Notes: generated by a model from the letters alone, not told the origin. DNA of 64,000 bases from Gelria sp. Kuro-4 (GCF_019668485.1 NZ_AP024619.1:1177001-1241000), one strand, 5' to 3'; numbered from the stretch's first letter, positions 1 through 8,958 are shown. Translations and numbers: made by a program.

Positions 1-3000
1 CTGGCGGGTAATGACCTAGAGGCGGAGTACACCTTCAGCTTCACCACGGCGGCTGCGACGGACACCGACGCTCCGACGGTAGCTGCCACCTCCTGGGCCG
101 ACTATGAGGGCGCGGGGACCGAAGGCGACCGAAAAGCTATCACCGATCCTGCGGCAGTGACCGAGCTGCGGCTGACCTTCAGCGAACCGATTAAATTCGC
201 TGGTACGATCCAAGAAGAGCAGCAGCAGGGCGCAGCGGTGCAGGTCACAGCTGCCTACGTCGATGAAAGCGACAACAAGGTACTGGTACTCGAACTGAAC
301 AACAAGGCCGGCTTACCGTACGACCATGCTGGCTTTGTCTGGCTCGAGGCCACGGACGTAGAGGACCTGGCGGGCAACCCCATGGAAGCCCCCTACGTGA
401 TCTACTACCAGACGGCCAAACAGCCTGTACAACAAGGCGTCTGGGAGGCCACGACCGGGATCGGTGCCCATGAAGGCAAGGTCTACGAAGAGTACGCGCT
501 CAAGGTCGGCGACAAGGTCATCGACCTGAGCGCGGGCAAGGTCAAGAGCATCACCGTGCTTGAGCCGAATGCTGCCGAGCCCAAGACACTCGAGCCCAAC
601 ACCGACAGCACCCTCTGGTTCAAGGTCGAGAAAGCGGCGGGCGACTACGAGTTCACCATCGTCGACAACAGCGATATCACCTACACCGCCACCCTGAATT
701 GGAGCGGGCCGACGGAAGTTGCGGCTACGACAACGGGTCAAGAGGGTGAGCACGCAGGCGCATACTACGTCGAGTACAAATTCATGGTGGACGAAGATAC
801 GCAGCTTGACCTGTCGAGCTTCACCAAGATGTACCAGCTGAAGCCGGATGACAGCGTGGCCGAGCTCACCGCCAATACCGACCAGACCCTCTGGTTCAAG
901 ACCACGGGCCAGATTCCAGGCACCCACGTCTTCCTCGTGAAGAAGGACGGCGTCTGGTACCGGGCCGAGATCGAGTGGGGCGCCGTTGAGGCTGCCTGGG
1001 AGGCTACGACCGGGATCGGAGCCCACGACGGCAAGGTCTATGAAGAGTACCAGCTCAAGGTTGGCGACAAGGTCGTCGACCTGAGCACGGGCAACGTCAA
1101 GAGCATCAAGGTGCTTGAGCCTGGCGCCACCGAGCCCAAGACGCTCGAGCCCAATGCTGACAGCACCCTCTGGTTCAAGATCCAGAACAAGGGCGGGGAC
1201 TATGTCTTCACCGTCGTCGATAAGAATGATATTACCTACACCGCGACCCTCAAGTGGACTGCCCCGACGGAAGTAACTGCTACCAAGACCGGTTTGGAAG
1301 GAGACCACGATGGAGTTCACTACGTCGAGTACGAGTTCTTCAAGGCCGATAACAGCAGGCTCAACCTCTCCGAGTTTACCAAGATGTACCAGATCAAGCC
1401 GGATGACAGCGTGGTTGAGCTTACTGCCAACACTGACAGCACCCTCTGGTTCAAGACCACCGGTCAGGTGGAAGGGACCCACACCTTCCTCGTGAAGCAG
1501 GGTGGCACCTGGTATGTGGCCACCATCGAGTGGGGTGCCATCGAAGCCAGCTTTGCTGGTACCGAGAGGATCGGCGCCCACGACGGCAAGGTCTACGAAG
1601 AGTACCAGCTAAAGGCGGGCGACAAGGTCATCGACCTGAGCGCGGACAACGTCCAGAGCATCACGGTGGTTGAGCCTGGCGCAACCGATCCCAAGACGCT
1701 CGAGCCCAACACCGACAGTACTCTCTGGTTCAACGTCCAGAGCGCGGCGAGTGACTATAAGTTCACCGTCGTCGACAAGAACGACATCACCTACACCGCG
1801 ACCTTGGTCTGGGCCGGGCCGACGGCAGTGACCGCTGAGACTACCGGCCAGGAGGGCGAGCACGAAGGGAACTACTACGTCGAGTACGAGTTCCTCAAGA
1901 CGGACGGTAGCCGGCTTGACCTCTCGAGCTTCGACGCCATGTACCAGATCAAGCCGGACGGCAGCGTCTACGAGCTCACCGCCAACACGGACGCGACCCT
2001 CTGGTTCAAGACCACGGGCCAGATGGAAGGCACCCATACCTTCCTTGTGAAGAACCCGAAAAATGGTCAGGGTTGGTACGTTGCCAGCATTAGCTATCCG
2101 TTGCCTGCTGTAGCAGCAACCTGGGAGGCCACGACCGGGATCGGTGCCCACGACGGGAAGGTCTATGAAGAGTACGCGCTGAAGGTGGGCACGAGGGTCA
2201 TCGACCTGAGCGTGGACAACGTCACGAGCATCAGCGTGCTTGAGCCGGGTGCGACCGAGCCCAAGAGACTCGAGGCCAACACCGACAGCACCCTCTGGTT
2301 CAACGTCGAGAAAGCGGCGGGCGACTACGAGTTCACCATCGTCGACAACAACGGTATCACCTACACCGCCACCCTGTCTTGGGTGGGGCCGACGACAGTA
2401 ACAGCCAAAACCACAGGGCAGGAAGGCTACAACCAAGAGCTTCAAGCCTACTACGTCGAGTACGAGTTCCTCAAGACGGACGGTAGCCGGCTTGACCTTT
2501 CGAGCTTCGATGCCATGTACCAGATCAAGCCGCTGGCCGAAGGCCAGGATGTGCCGGATGTTTTCGAGCTCACCGCCAATGCCGACCAGACCCTCTGGTT
2601 CAAGACCACGGGCCAGATTCCGGGCACCCACGTCTTCCTCGTGAAGAAGGACGGCGTCTGGTACCGGGCCGAGATCGAGTGGGAAGTGGCGAAGCCCACG
2701 GTCACAGTGGAAGCGCCTGCGACCCTTTACAAGGGTGTAGAGGCGGCCGTGACCTCGCAGAGCAGCAACCCGGCGGAGGGCTTGGCCTACGACAACGTGC
2801 GCTTCAACATCACCGTGGCTGGCCCGGCGGACTTTGCGGCCGGAACGGCCCGTGAGAGCGTCTTTACCATCACCAAGGTGGACGGCAGTACCGACACGCA
2901 GGGGATCAACGAGACCTTCGTCCTCGTGGACGGCAAGTTCCAAGGATACTGGGGCCCGGTAGTCGGCTTTCCGATGCCGGCTGGGTACACGGCAGAGACG

Positions 3001-3129
3001 AGTTTCAGCGTAGTTCTGGCTAATACGGCGCCTCTCGGGACCTACACGGTGACCGTCGAGCTTGTGGACCTGAACACGAACACGGTTCTGGCTAGTGCCA
3101 GTGACACGTTTACACTAGCGGAAAAGTAA
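1..3129 (+). CDS. Secreted multi-domain repeat protein, 5'-truncated by window edge
   Basis: The frame is open from base 1, so the true start lies outside the window; at least 1042 codons are visible. The first ~140 codons resemble a bacterial Ig-like (Big_5/SbsA type) domain, with a 'LAGN..EAEYTFSFTTA' edge and a second copy ending 'VEDLAGNPMEAPYVIYY'. Four tandem units of about 185-190 residues follow, beginning near nt 442, 997, 1552 and 2122. Each is a type A domain (GIGAHDGKVYEEY, TLEPNTDSTLWF) followed by a type B domain (YYVEYEF, FKTTGQ.EGTHTFLVK). A different beta-rich domain of ~140 residues ends the protein. No catalytic motif and no C-terminal sorting motif are seen. An S-layer-like or adhesive surface role is inferred. 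Near-identical DNA between units suggests recombination among them. Confidence 0.8.
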   Translation: MAGNDLEAEYTFSFTTAAATDTDAPTVAATSWADYEGAGTEGDRKAITDPAAVTELRLTFSEPIKFAGTIQEEQQQGAAVQVTAAYVDESDNKVLVLELNNKAGLPYDHAGFVWLEATDVEDLAGNPMEAPYVIYYQTAKQPVQQGVWEATTGIGAHEGKVYEEYALKVGDKVIDLSAGKVKSITVLEPNAAEPKTLEPNTDSTLWFKVEKAAGDYEFTIVDNSDITYTATLNWSGPTEVAATTTGQEGEHAGAYYVEYKFMVDEDTQLDLSSFTKMYQLKPDDSVAELTANTDQTLWFKTTGQIPGTHVFLVKKDGVWYRAEIEWGAVEAAWEATTGIGAHDGKVYEEYQLKVGDKVVDLSTGNVKSIKVLEPGATEPKTLEPNADSTLWFKIQNKGGDYVFTVVDKNDITYTATLKWTAPTEVTATKTGLEGDHDGVHYVEYEFFKADNSRLNLSEFTKMYQIKPDDSVVELTANTDSTLWFKTTGQVEGTHTFLVKQGGTWYVATIEWGAIEASFAGTERIGAHDGKVYEEYQLKAGDKVIDLSADNVQSITVVEPGATDPKTLEPNTDSTLWFNVQSAASDYKFTVVDKNDITYTATLVWAGPTAVTAETTGQEGEHEGNYYVEYEFLKTDGSRLDLSSFDAMYQIKPDGSVYELTANTDATLWFKTTGQMEGTHTFLVKNPKNGQGWYVASISYPLPAVAATWEATTGIGAHDGKVYEEYALKVGTRVIDLSVDNVTSISVLEPGATEPKRLEANTDSTLWFNVEKAAGDYEFTIVDNNGITYTATLSWVGPTTVTAKTTGQEGYNQELQAYYVEYEFLKTDGSRLDLSSFDAMYQIKPLAEGQDVPDVFELTANADQTLWFKTTGQIPGTHVFLVKKDGVWYRAEIEWEVAKPTVTVEAPATLYKGVEAAVTSQSSNPAEGLAYDNVRFNITVAGPADFAAGTARESVFTITKVDGSTDTQGINETFVLVDGKFQGYWGPVVGFPMPAGYTAETSFSVVLANTAPLGTYTVTVELVDLNTNTVLASASDTFTLAEK

Positions 3130-3152
3130 GTAAGATGGTTAACATGTTGGTG

Positions 3153-3182
3153 GGGCACGAGCTGCGATTGCAGCTCGTGCCC
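3153..3182 (+). terminator. Perfect 13-bp hairpin after the repeat protein
   Basis: The arms GGGCACGAGCTGC and GCAGCTCGTGCCC pair perfectly around the loop GATT, 23 bases after the stop codon. No T-run follows, so it is either an atypical terminator or an mRNA 3'-end stabiliser. Confidence 0.55.
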
Positions 3183-3490
3183 TGGGGCAGACCCAAAACG
3201 TATGCGATGAATAGCTAACGGAGTCGAGCCCTGTCGACTCAAGGCCAAGACAGACTTCGACATGCTTCGATGGATACAAGGCTCTTTTCGAGGAGGATAA
3301 AGCCAGGAGTTCCCCACGGTCCATTAGTGTAACGGGGTCCTTCGGGTAGAGCGCAGCGTGAGTAGCGTGCCATAGTACGCAGGTTATTGCCAGACGCTCG
3401 CTACAGTTAAGGTTCTATTTCTAATCTAACGTGTTTTTTCATCCGTGGATTTTGGTGCTGGAGGCTTGGAAATTGCATGCATAAGACTTG

Positions 3491-3510
3491 GTGCCGAGCA
3501 CCTGGGAAGT
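3491..3510 (+). repeat. Half copy of dispersed palindromic element
   Basis: The bases GTGCCGAGCACCTGGGAAG match the left arm of the palindrome found complete at 25031, 25876 and 48117, with one change. The right arm is not recognisable. It is read as a decayed copy. Confidence 0.5.
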
Positions 3511-3668
3511 GTTGGAACCAGACTCTGGGTGTCTACCATACGAATTCATAGCGCGGACTAGAGGACTCCGATTCCATTAAGTTAAGTAGGAGCCCTCTTT
3601 TGGTAATAAGGCTTACAGGACAGGGGCGTTGCGCCTTTTAAAATAGTTCGCGGGAGTGGTAATTAAGG

Positions 3669-5528
3669 ATGTTCTCTTCAGCTGTAAACCTATGGGACCT
3701 TTTTAGGGGCAAGGCATTTGTTATCCCCGACTACCAGCGATCCTTTGCCTGGACACGGCAACAGGTCGAAGCGTTGTGGGAAGACTTGTGTGATAATACG
3801 GCGAGCTCTCGGAGGCACTTCATGGGGACAATAATCATGAAGGAAGTGAAAAAAGCCGACCGTGCCGCCCTTGCTAAGACCTACGAGATAGTCGATGGCC
3901 AGCAGCGCCTCACTTGCCTGGTCATGCTTGTAGCAGCGGCGTGCAGAAAACTGTGGGCAGAGTCGCAATTTCATGGTTTGGCGCGATATTGGTACGAGAA
4001 TCTGGTCTGTGGCTTTGAGAACAAAGCTCCCAACAATACCTTACGAAAATTGAATCTGGGAGGCGAAGACGACGCCTACTTCTGGCAGGCAATTGCCACC
4101 ATTAACCCACCGCTGGTAAGGAGCCCTCAGAGTGCCGGGCAAAGGCGGTTGCGCAATGCCAACATTTTCTTTGAAGAGAAGCTAAACAAACCTGCTGAGG
4201 AACTGGTAGCGTCCCTGCATAAGGGCCTGGGGCTCCCCACCGAACGGAAAGATACCACAGATCGGGTGCTCTTCCTTGTTTACGAAGTATCAAACGATCT
4301 TGATGTCGGCCTTATATTTGAAACACTTAACGACCGAGGAAAACCACTTTCACAGCTGGATAAGATAAAGAACCATCTGATGTACATTGGATCAAAAGCT
4401 AATTCAGAGGTCCTTATTAAGACCGTAAATGAAGGCTGGGGCGAGGTGCTCCGCAACCTCGCGGCAATAGAGGAGGAGAAGGAAGATACTGAACCTGAGG
4501 AAAATGCCCTTGCCAGGTATCACTGGATCCTATGGAAAGGCGAGCTGAAAGGCGAAGTGCACCATGCGGTCAAGGAAACGTTCCGTTCGAGTGATCCGGC
4601 TGCCGTGGTTGATCAGGCCGTAATGTATACCAACAGTCTGGTGGAAGCCTCCGAGCTCTACCTTGCCATTCGGCGGCCAGAGAAGCGCCTTAGCTTTCTA
4701 TCCTCGCTGCTCTCCCCCCAAAACACGGACGATTTGTGGACCTATCTCGAACTACTTAACGACGAGGCTCTCGGAACGATGGCCAGCTTTGCTCCTCTGC
4801 TCATGGCCAGTGTGAAGGCCTGTGCACGTAACCAGCCCGATCTCTTGGTGAAGATCGCCAAGCTGTGCTACCTGCTGGCCTGGCGGGGATACCGGGTATG
4901 CAACCGAAGGAGTGACGCGGGTATAGATAGGCTGTCTAGCCATGCCCACAAGTTGGCTAATGGCTCCATTTCCGCTGAAGACGTCATTACCACGCTGGAA
5001 GAGCTAGTCAGCAAATACGGTAGTGACAGCGACTTCCGTGAGAATCTGCAAAAGAACACCCTCAGTATCCCCGAACGAAGGTACCTGCTGTGGTGGTGGG
5101 AGGTATCCATCGCTAGAAAACAAAAGCTTGCGCCGAACATTGTTCGGTGGGCAGATGCCAGAGAGCTTGAGGTTGAACATATTTGGCCGCGAAATCCCGA
5201 AGGGTTTGATACATGGCCGGAGGAATGGAAAAGAAAACACTTCGAAATTGTTGACCAGCTTGGCAACCTGGTACTCATGCAAAAGCCTTGGAACGCTTCC
5301 ATGTCCAACAGGCTGCCGTGCTCTAAGAGGGAGGACTATCGCAGGTCCAGCCAAGCGTCGGTCCGCCAATTGGAGGATGACATTAATTTCAACGAACTGT
5401 GCGGACACCGTGAGTTCGGCGCGCGGCGAACCAGGTGGGCACTTGCTGCAGCCGAAAAGTTCATTGCTGCCAGGACGGCGATGCTGGTGGACTTCGCCCT
5501 TAAGGAGTGGGAACTCGATAAGCCATAG
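3669..5528 (+). CDS. DUF262/DUF1524 protein, GmrSD/SspE-like modification-dependent nuclease
   Basis: The protein is 619 residues. The N-terminal DUF262 domain shows 'IPDYQRSFAW' (about residue 19) and 'YEIVDGQQRLT' (about residue 75), the DGQQR motif linked to NTP use in GmrS and SspE. The C-terminal DUF1524 domain carries the His-Me nuclease signature 'EVEHIWPRN' (about residue 500) followed by 'LGNLVLM' and an Asn (N..S.SNRL). Relatives act as type IV restriction enzymes against modified DNA or as the effector of phosphorothioate defence. No dnd/ssp modification genes are seen nearby, so a solitary GmrSD-type role is inferred. Downstream lie HEPN-MNT and DUF4268 remnants, consistent with a defence-type accessory region. 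The ATG at 3669 begins just before the conserved domain. Confidence 0.85.
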   Translation: MFSSAVNLWDLFRGKAFVIPDYQRSFAWTRQQVEALWEDLCDNTASSRRHFMGTIIMKEVKKADRAALAKTYEIVDGQQRLTCLVMLVAAACRKLWAESQFHGLARYWYENLVCGFENKAPNNTLRKLNLGGEDDAYFWQAIATINPPLVRSPQSAGQRRLRNANIFFEEKLNKPAEELVASLHKGLGLPTERKDTTDRVLFLVYEVSNDLDVGLIFETLNDRGKPLSQLDKIKNHLMYIGSKANSEVLIKTVNEGWGEVLRNLAAIEEEKEDTEPEENALARYHWILWKGELKGEVHHAVKETFRSSDPAAVVDQAVMYTNSLVEASELYLAIRRPEKRLSFLSSLLSPQNTDDLWTYLELLNDEALGTMASFAPLLMASVKACARNQPDLLVKIAKLCYLLAWRGYRVCNRRSDAGIDRLSSHAHKLANGSISAEDVITTLEELVSKYGSDSDFRENLQKNTLSIPERRYLLWWWEVSIARKQKLAPNIVRWADARELEVEHIWPRNPEGFDTWPEEWKRKHFEIVDQLGNLVLMQKPWNASMSNRLPCSKREDYRRSSQASVRQLEDDINFNELCGHREFGARRTRWALAAAEKFIAARTAMLVDFALKEWELDKP

Positions 5529-5611
5529 TGGGTTTGGGCTACGTTAGAGGATTGCCGGAAGTAACAAGGATCTGATCGTTCGCGATTCATTCCTTTCAGT
5601 TTGAATCCCCA

Positions 5612-5935
5612 AAAACGCCAACGCCTTCTCGGTTCTGTCTCACAGAATAAGAAGCGGAGGAGGCAGGTACAGCCTTATAATGGGCACGGAGGGTAATGAG
5701 TTTTGTCAAGAAACACCTTGGAGGCAATCTGCCGCACGAATGGCGAGACGGAGTTCAACGGTTTGTCTCGCGGGTGAAAGACCGGTTTTCTCCTTGTTGT
5801 ACTATTCTCTACGGTTCGGTGGCGAAAGGGGCCTATACGGTAGAGAGCAACATCGACGTAATCGTGATCGCCGAGGGCCTGGCGAGGGCAAGACTTCTGT
5901 GCCGGGCACCTGGGAATGCTGCCTGGTGACGTGCT
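5612..5935 (+). pseudogene. Decayed duplicate of the HEPN-MNT pair
   Basis: Bases from about 5612 align with the 3' end of the HEPN gene at 7820-7910 (shared ACGCCTTC.CGGTTCT, GCGGAGGAGG, ATGGGCACGGA). From 5696 they align with the 5' half of the MNT gene at 7868. The frame still reads 'MSFVKKHLGGN..' then 'TILYGSVAKGAY...NIDVIVIAE', keeping the GS and DxD-like positions as N-I-D-V. Most of the HEPN gene is gone and the MNT frame ends at 5929, where a degenerate palindrome is inserted. This locus cannot make either protein. Confidence 0.75.
5899..5934 (+). repeat. Palindromic element copy inside the MNT relic
   Basis: The left arm GTGCCGGGCACCTGGGAA is intact; the right part GCCTGGTGACGTGC is degenerate. 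It lies where homology to the intact MNT gene stops, so it either caused the truncation or marks a deletion endpoint. Confidence 0.6.
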
Positions 5936-6028
5936 ACGAAAGAGTCCCGTCGTTCGGTGCTCAAGCCACATTGATGGGGTGGCGAATCGTAAGGGCATCC
6001 AAACGAACGGCCGGAGGAGGTATTTCCA

Positions 6029-6691
6029 GTGGCGTTTTCTCCGTTTAGTGTACAAGATTTCGAACTTATGAAAACTGTACGGGAGGATCAGCCCTTACCT
6101 CAGCTGCTGGAAGCGAAGATCAATGACTTGCGTCAGGAACTGGGGCAGTACCCTGAATTCCAGCTCGACTTCTTCAGTAAGCGGATTGTTCGCCGGCCGG
6201 GCATGAGGGGAAAAGACGGGTTGGTTTTCGGGCAGGCGAAAACTCTTAACCAGCATTGGTACCTGTACGTGGTCGGCGGCGAGGGCGACGAGGTGTAACT
6301 GAACATTGGGATGTGGGAAGATCATGTCCGGGTAGGTCTGGGCTTTCACATAGGCTACGCGAGGACATCGCCCTTCCGGGTTTTCCAGACGTTCCTTGGC
6401 ATAAGGGCGCCGTTGCCTTTTCGCGATGCCTTCTATCGCTGCGTGGAAAGAAACGGATTTGGAATCGAGGACGTTGCGACAAAGGATGCAGGCGAAGTTC
6501 TTTACCGGCTTGAGACATTCGCCTTGCCGCCCGATGACCGAACGGCTTTCGTCTTCGTCGGAGCCCTTTGGGATGTTTCTGAGGCCAGCACCAAGAGCAC
6601 CGAGGATTACCGTAACGTCTTCTTGGAACTTATGCCTTTTTATGAGGAGCTGCTGCTTGCCAGGGGGCGTTACGACTTTTATCCCTCATAA
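6029..6691 (+). pseudogene. Unrecognised protein gene interrupted by one in-frame stop
   Basis: Two open stretches, 6029-6298 and 6299-6691, are in the same frame and are separated only by TAA at 6296-6298. Read through, the product would be about 220 residues: an N-terminal helical part, 'HWYLYVVGG...V', then 'VRVGLGFHIGYART', and a C-terminal 'YRNVFLELMPFYEELL'. The context reads naturally as a single beta-strand-rich domain interrupted by a CAA-to-TAA type change. A GTG start at 6029 follows GGAGGAGG with 8 bases spacing, so the 5' signal is intact. I do not recognise the family. It may be a recent nonsense mutation, a recoded stop or a sequencing error. Confidence 0.55.
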
Positions 6692-6788
6692 GTACGTAAG
6701 TGGGGGGCGCTGAAAGGGACCGAGGAAGGGCGAGAAAAAGAGCGCAAACACTCTACACCGGTTGAGACAACAGGAATGAGGAGTTTCC

Positions 6789-7410
6789 CTAAAGGGTCCT
6801 AATGCGTTTCCCCAACACCTCTTTGAACCTTATGAGCGTGGATACTGCCCAATCCCGAAGTTTGTCCAACTCGGCCTCAGTGCTATCAATGGTGCCTGCG
6901 CGATAAGTGGCAACGCGTGACAGGCGGGCGGTATCCAGCCGCTCCCACTCCAACGGCATGTTTAGTTCTTGCTCTATGTTGTCTTTTTCCCTGTAAAGCC
7001 GGTCAAAGAACACTTTGTTCTTGTCCTTGTCGCCTGTATCAATGCAGAGCTCTACGGCGAATCGCTCCTTCTGCTAGAAGGCTGCGCCGTAGGCAAAACC
7101 ACTCCTTCCGGCACCGATGGTATACCAATTTTGGGGGAGGCCCTTTTGAGCATTCGTAAAACCTGGGGCCTCTGCGATACAAGCTTGGAAAACAGGGCGG
7201 GTCTGAAGTCGTCAATGCTGACTAATTTAATTTCCACGCCAAAAAACGCTTGGCCTTCTCCCGTGTTTTCGTTAAGCCAGTCCAGGGCTTGCCGGTGTTC
7301 TTCACGAAATTGGGGAGAGATCCAGATTACTTTTTTCGCTCCGCGGCCAGCGGCATACGTAAGGAGTTGCCCCAGATGGGTATGGTCGATGGGCTTGCCT
7401 TGACACTAAC
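6789..7410 (-). pseudogene. DUF4268 (nuclease-like) protein relic
   Basis: On the minus strand the first part reads 'DHTHLGQLLTYAAG', 'KVIWISPQFREEHRQALDWL' and 'VEIKLVSIDDFRPAL', the N-terminal nuclease-like part of DUF4268 proteins. A frame change and deletion follow near 7140, then 'WYTIGAGRSGFAYGAAF', a stop, and 'RFAVELCIDTGDKDKNKV' running into the intact DUF4268 tail (FFDRLYREKDNIEQEL, RDWAVSTLIRFKEVLG). The N-terminus is cut at the shared motif GCCTTGACACTAAC (7397-7410). The gene has at least one frameshift, one stop and a lost 5' end. Such proteins occur in defence-type neighbourhoods; function here is lost. Confidence 0.75.
7397..7410 (+). repeat. Recurrent 14-base motif (candidate IS terminus)
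   Basis: GCCTTGACACTAAC occurs exactly here and at 8959-8972, and with one change at 33965-33978 just outside the ISLre2 element. Here it abuts the truncated start of the DUF4268 relic. It may be the end of a lost insertion sequence (GTTAGTGTCAAGGC on the other strand). Confidence 0.4.
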
Positions 7411-7508
7411 CCGAGTTCCGCCGGCGCTTGCCTTACGGGAACAATTGGTATATATTTGAAGAGAAAAGAAGTGAAGAACAGCACCATTCAAGCATCACGT
7501 TGGGGGCT

Positions 7509-7910
7509 ATGGAAGTGAGTTCGGAAGAACGGGTCAGTAACTGGCTCGAGGAGGCTATGGCCGACCTGAAGACGGCTGAGATCTTGCTTAATGCCGGCCG
7601 GTTTAACGCCTGTGCCTTTCACTCCCAGCAAGCTGCCGAGAGAGCCATGAAGGCTTTGCTTCTGAAGCTGCACCTGGCTCCCTGGGGACACTCAGTGTGG
7701 AACCTCTACCTGAATGCCGCCGAAGAACTTGGGATTGAGGATCCGCCGACGGAAGAAGCAGCTAAGGGCCTTGATTGGCACTATATCCCGTCGCGGTATC
7801 CCGATGCTTTGCCCGCAGGAACGCCTTCCCGGTTCTACGACAGGGGTAAAGCGGAGGAGGCCTTGGAATGGGCACGGAAGGTAATTACCTTCGTCAAAGA
7901 ACACCTTTAA
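7509..7910 (+). CDS. HEPN-domain toxin of a HEPN-MNT pair
   Basis: About 133 residues from ATG 7509; GTG 7515 is a better-spaced alternative after GGGGG at 7502. The protein has the HEPN (PF05168) pattern: 'WLEEAMADLKTAEILL', 'FHSQQAAERAMKALLL', 'GHSVWNL' and the C-terminal 'IPSRYPDALP'. It overlaps the following MNT gene by 43 bases. HEPN proteins paired with minimal nucleotidyltransferases are toxin-antitoxin modules in which the HEPN partner is usually an RNase and the MNT partner modifies and silences it. The classical R-x4-6-H motif is not evident, so RNase activity is uncertain. Confidence 0.8.
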   Translation: MEVSSEERVSNWLEEAMADLKTAEILLNAGRFNACAFHSQQAAERAMKALLLKLHLAPWGHSVWNLYLNAAEELGIEDPPTEEAAKGLDWHYIPSRYPDALPAGTPSRFYDRGKAEEALEWARKVITFVKEHL

Positions 7911-8317
7911 ATAATCTACCGGGAAAATGGCGGGCCGGCGTTCAGCAGTTTGTTCTGCAGGTGGAAGAACGCTTTCAGCCCCTTTGTGTCATCCTTTACG
8001 GCTCAGTGGCTAAAGGAACCCATACTACAGTGAGCGATGTGGACATGATCGTCATTGCGGAGAACCTGGCCAGCGACTTCTGGGAAAGGTTGCGCGCCTT
8101 CAATGACTTACGACCGCGAGGCGTCCCGCTCGAGGCTTTGGCGTACACGCCGGCAGAATTTGCACAGATGCTGGATGATTACAGCATTACCGCGCTCGAC
8201 GCGGTGACGCAGGGTTACCCTCTCTCCGGGGGGCTGTATTTTGCGGGACTGCAGCAGAAAGTGGAGGAGCTCAAGGCTAAAGGCCTGCGGCGTACGGCTC
8301 GTGCCTGGCGCTGGTAG
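7868..8317 (+). CDS. MNT-domain nucleotidyltransferase, antitoxin partner of HEPN
   Basis: 149 residues. The polymerase-beta-type motif is clear: 'VILYGSVAKGTHTTVSDVDM' gives G-S and D-x-D (residues about 38-56), followed by 'IVIAENL'. An ATG at 7868 follows GGAGG (7855) with suitable spacing and lies inside the 3' end of the HEPN gene, so the pair is translationally coupled. In MntA/HepT systems the MNT protein AMPylates the HEPN toxin; that activity is inferred here. The 3' end runs against the vapC relic on the other strand. Confidence 0.8.
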   Translation: MGTEGNYLRQRTPLNNLPGKWRAGVQQFVLQVEERFQPLCVILYGSVAKGTHTTVSDVDMIVIAENLASDFWERLRAFNDLRPRGVPLEALAYTPAEFAQMLDDYSITALDAVTQGYPLSGGLYFAGLQQKVEELKAKGLRRTARAWRW

Positions 8318-8336
8318 TTTAGGTAAGATGGATGAC

Positions 8337-8475
8337 GGGATTCTGCGTAAACCAGGCCGCTGATGAACAGTCTGCCTTGGGCTTGGGCGGTAAACAGAGC
8401 CTGAGCAACCTGTGCGGCTCCAGGTTCACCGTTAAGCAAGCAGACGAGAACGTTGGTATCTACCGCTGTGCGCAT
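8337..8475 (-). pseudogene. VapC PIN-domain toxin, N-terminal remnant
   Basis: The minus-strand frame starts 'MRTAVDTNVLVCLLNGEP' with the first PIN-domain Asp, continues to 'LFISGLVYAES' (the conserved Glu) and then loses homology after about 46 residues. PIN toxins are about 130 residues, so two-thirds including the last acidic residues is missing. It begins 1 base after the stop of the upstream AbrB-type gene, a normal vapB-vapC arrangement. Confidence 0.65.
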
Positions 8476-8476
8476 G

Positions 8477-8755
8477 TTACTTTTCCTTTTGACCTGAGGA
8501 AGGTGTTGCGCCGCGTATTTCGTTCAAGAATTCGTCGCCGGACATACCTTGCAGGGCATCACGCCGGCGCAAAGCACCCACGTAGCGTTGAAAGACATTT
8601 TCGCTCTGGTGTTTAGCGATCACCCGACCTACAGCGGAAGGACGAAACTCAACACGATCTCCTTCGCGCAGGCTCAGCGACTCACGAAGCTCTGCAGGCA
8701 AAACGATTTGTCCCCGGCTGCTCACTTTACAGGTAACAAAGGTTTTCCTTACCAA
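8477..8755 (-). CDS. AbrB/VapB-type antitoxin
   Basis: 92 residues from a TTG start at 8755; a GTG shortly downstream is an alternative because no clear ribosome binding site precedes 8755. The SpoVT/AbrB swapped-hairpin motif is 'VSSRGQIVLPAELRESLSL' then 'EGDRVEF'. The C-terminal tail (GALRRRDALQGMSGDEFLNE) is typical of VapB antitoxins that bind a PIN partner. The partner is broken (8337-8475), so this is an orphan antitoxin and possibly still a DNA-binding autoregulator. Confidence 0.7.
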   Translation of the reverse strand: MVRKTFVTCKVSSRGQIVLPAELRESLSLREGDRVEFRPSAVGRVIAKHQSENVFQRYVGALRRRDALQGMSGDEFLNEIRGATPSSGQKEK

Positions 8756-8958
8756 GCTCGACTTGCCTGGTATAGAAATCCCTCCTTCTTACCATTATTG
8801 TAAGACAGCATAAATAAGATGTCAAAGATTCGTTGTCGGGCGCTCCAGGGTGCTGAGGCTAGGGGGCTGCCGGAGGGACGGTTCTTGTGGCGGGCTAATA
8901 CTACGTTCTCATTAGGACTACGGTAAGGCAAGGTTTTCTCTGCCGTATAACCTACAGT

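Larger units (their letters stand above)
3130..3668. other. Gene-poor stretch after the repeat protein
   Basis: No convincing coding sequence is visible in these 539 bases. Besides the hairpin at 3153-3182, it holds a half copy of the dispersed palindrome near 3491-3510. A G-rich stretch before the next start (GGGAGTGG near 3653) could act as a ribosome binding site. The sequence is more AT-rich than the flanking genes. Confidence 0.6.

Noticed and set aside
442-2690. Possible CRISPR array or satellite from regular repeats
   Set aside because: The ~555-base period is coding and keeps the reading frame; repeats are protein domains, not short repeats with spacers.
313-2943. Long open frames on the minus strand opposite the repeat protein
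   Set aside because: They are antisense products of a GC-rich repeated gene, have no ribosome binding sites and no family features.
3300-3360. tRNA-like sequence in the gap before the GmrSD-like gene
   Set aside because: No acceptor stem or T-loop consensus could be drawn; no tRNA was recognised anywhere in the window.
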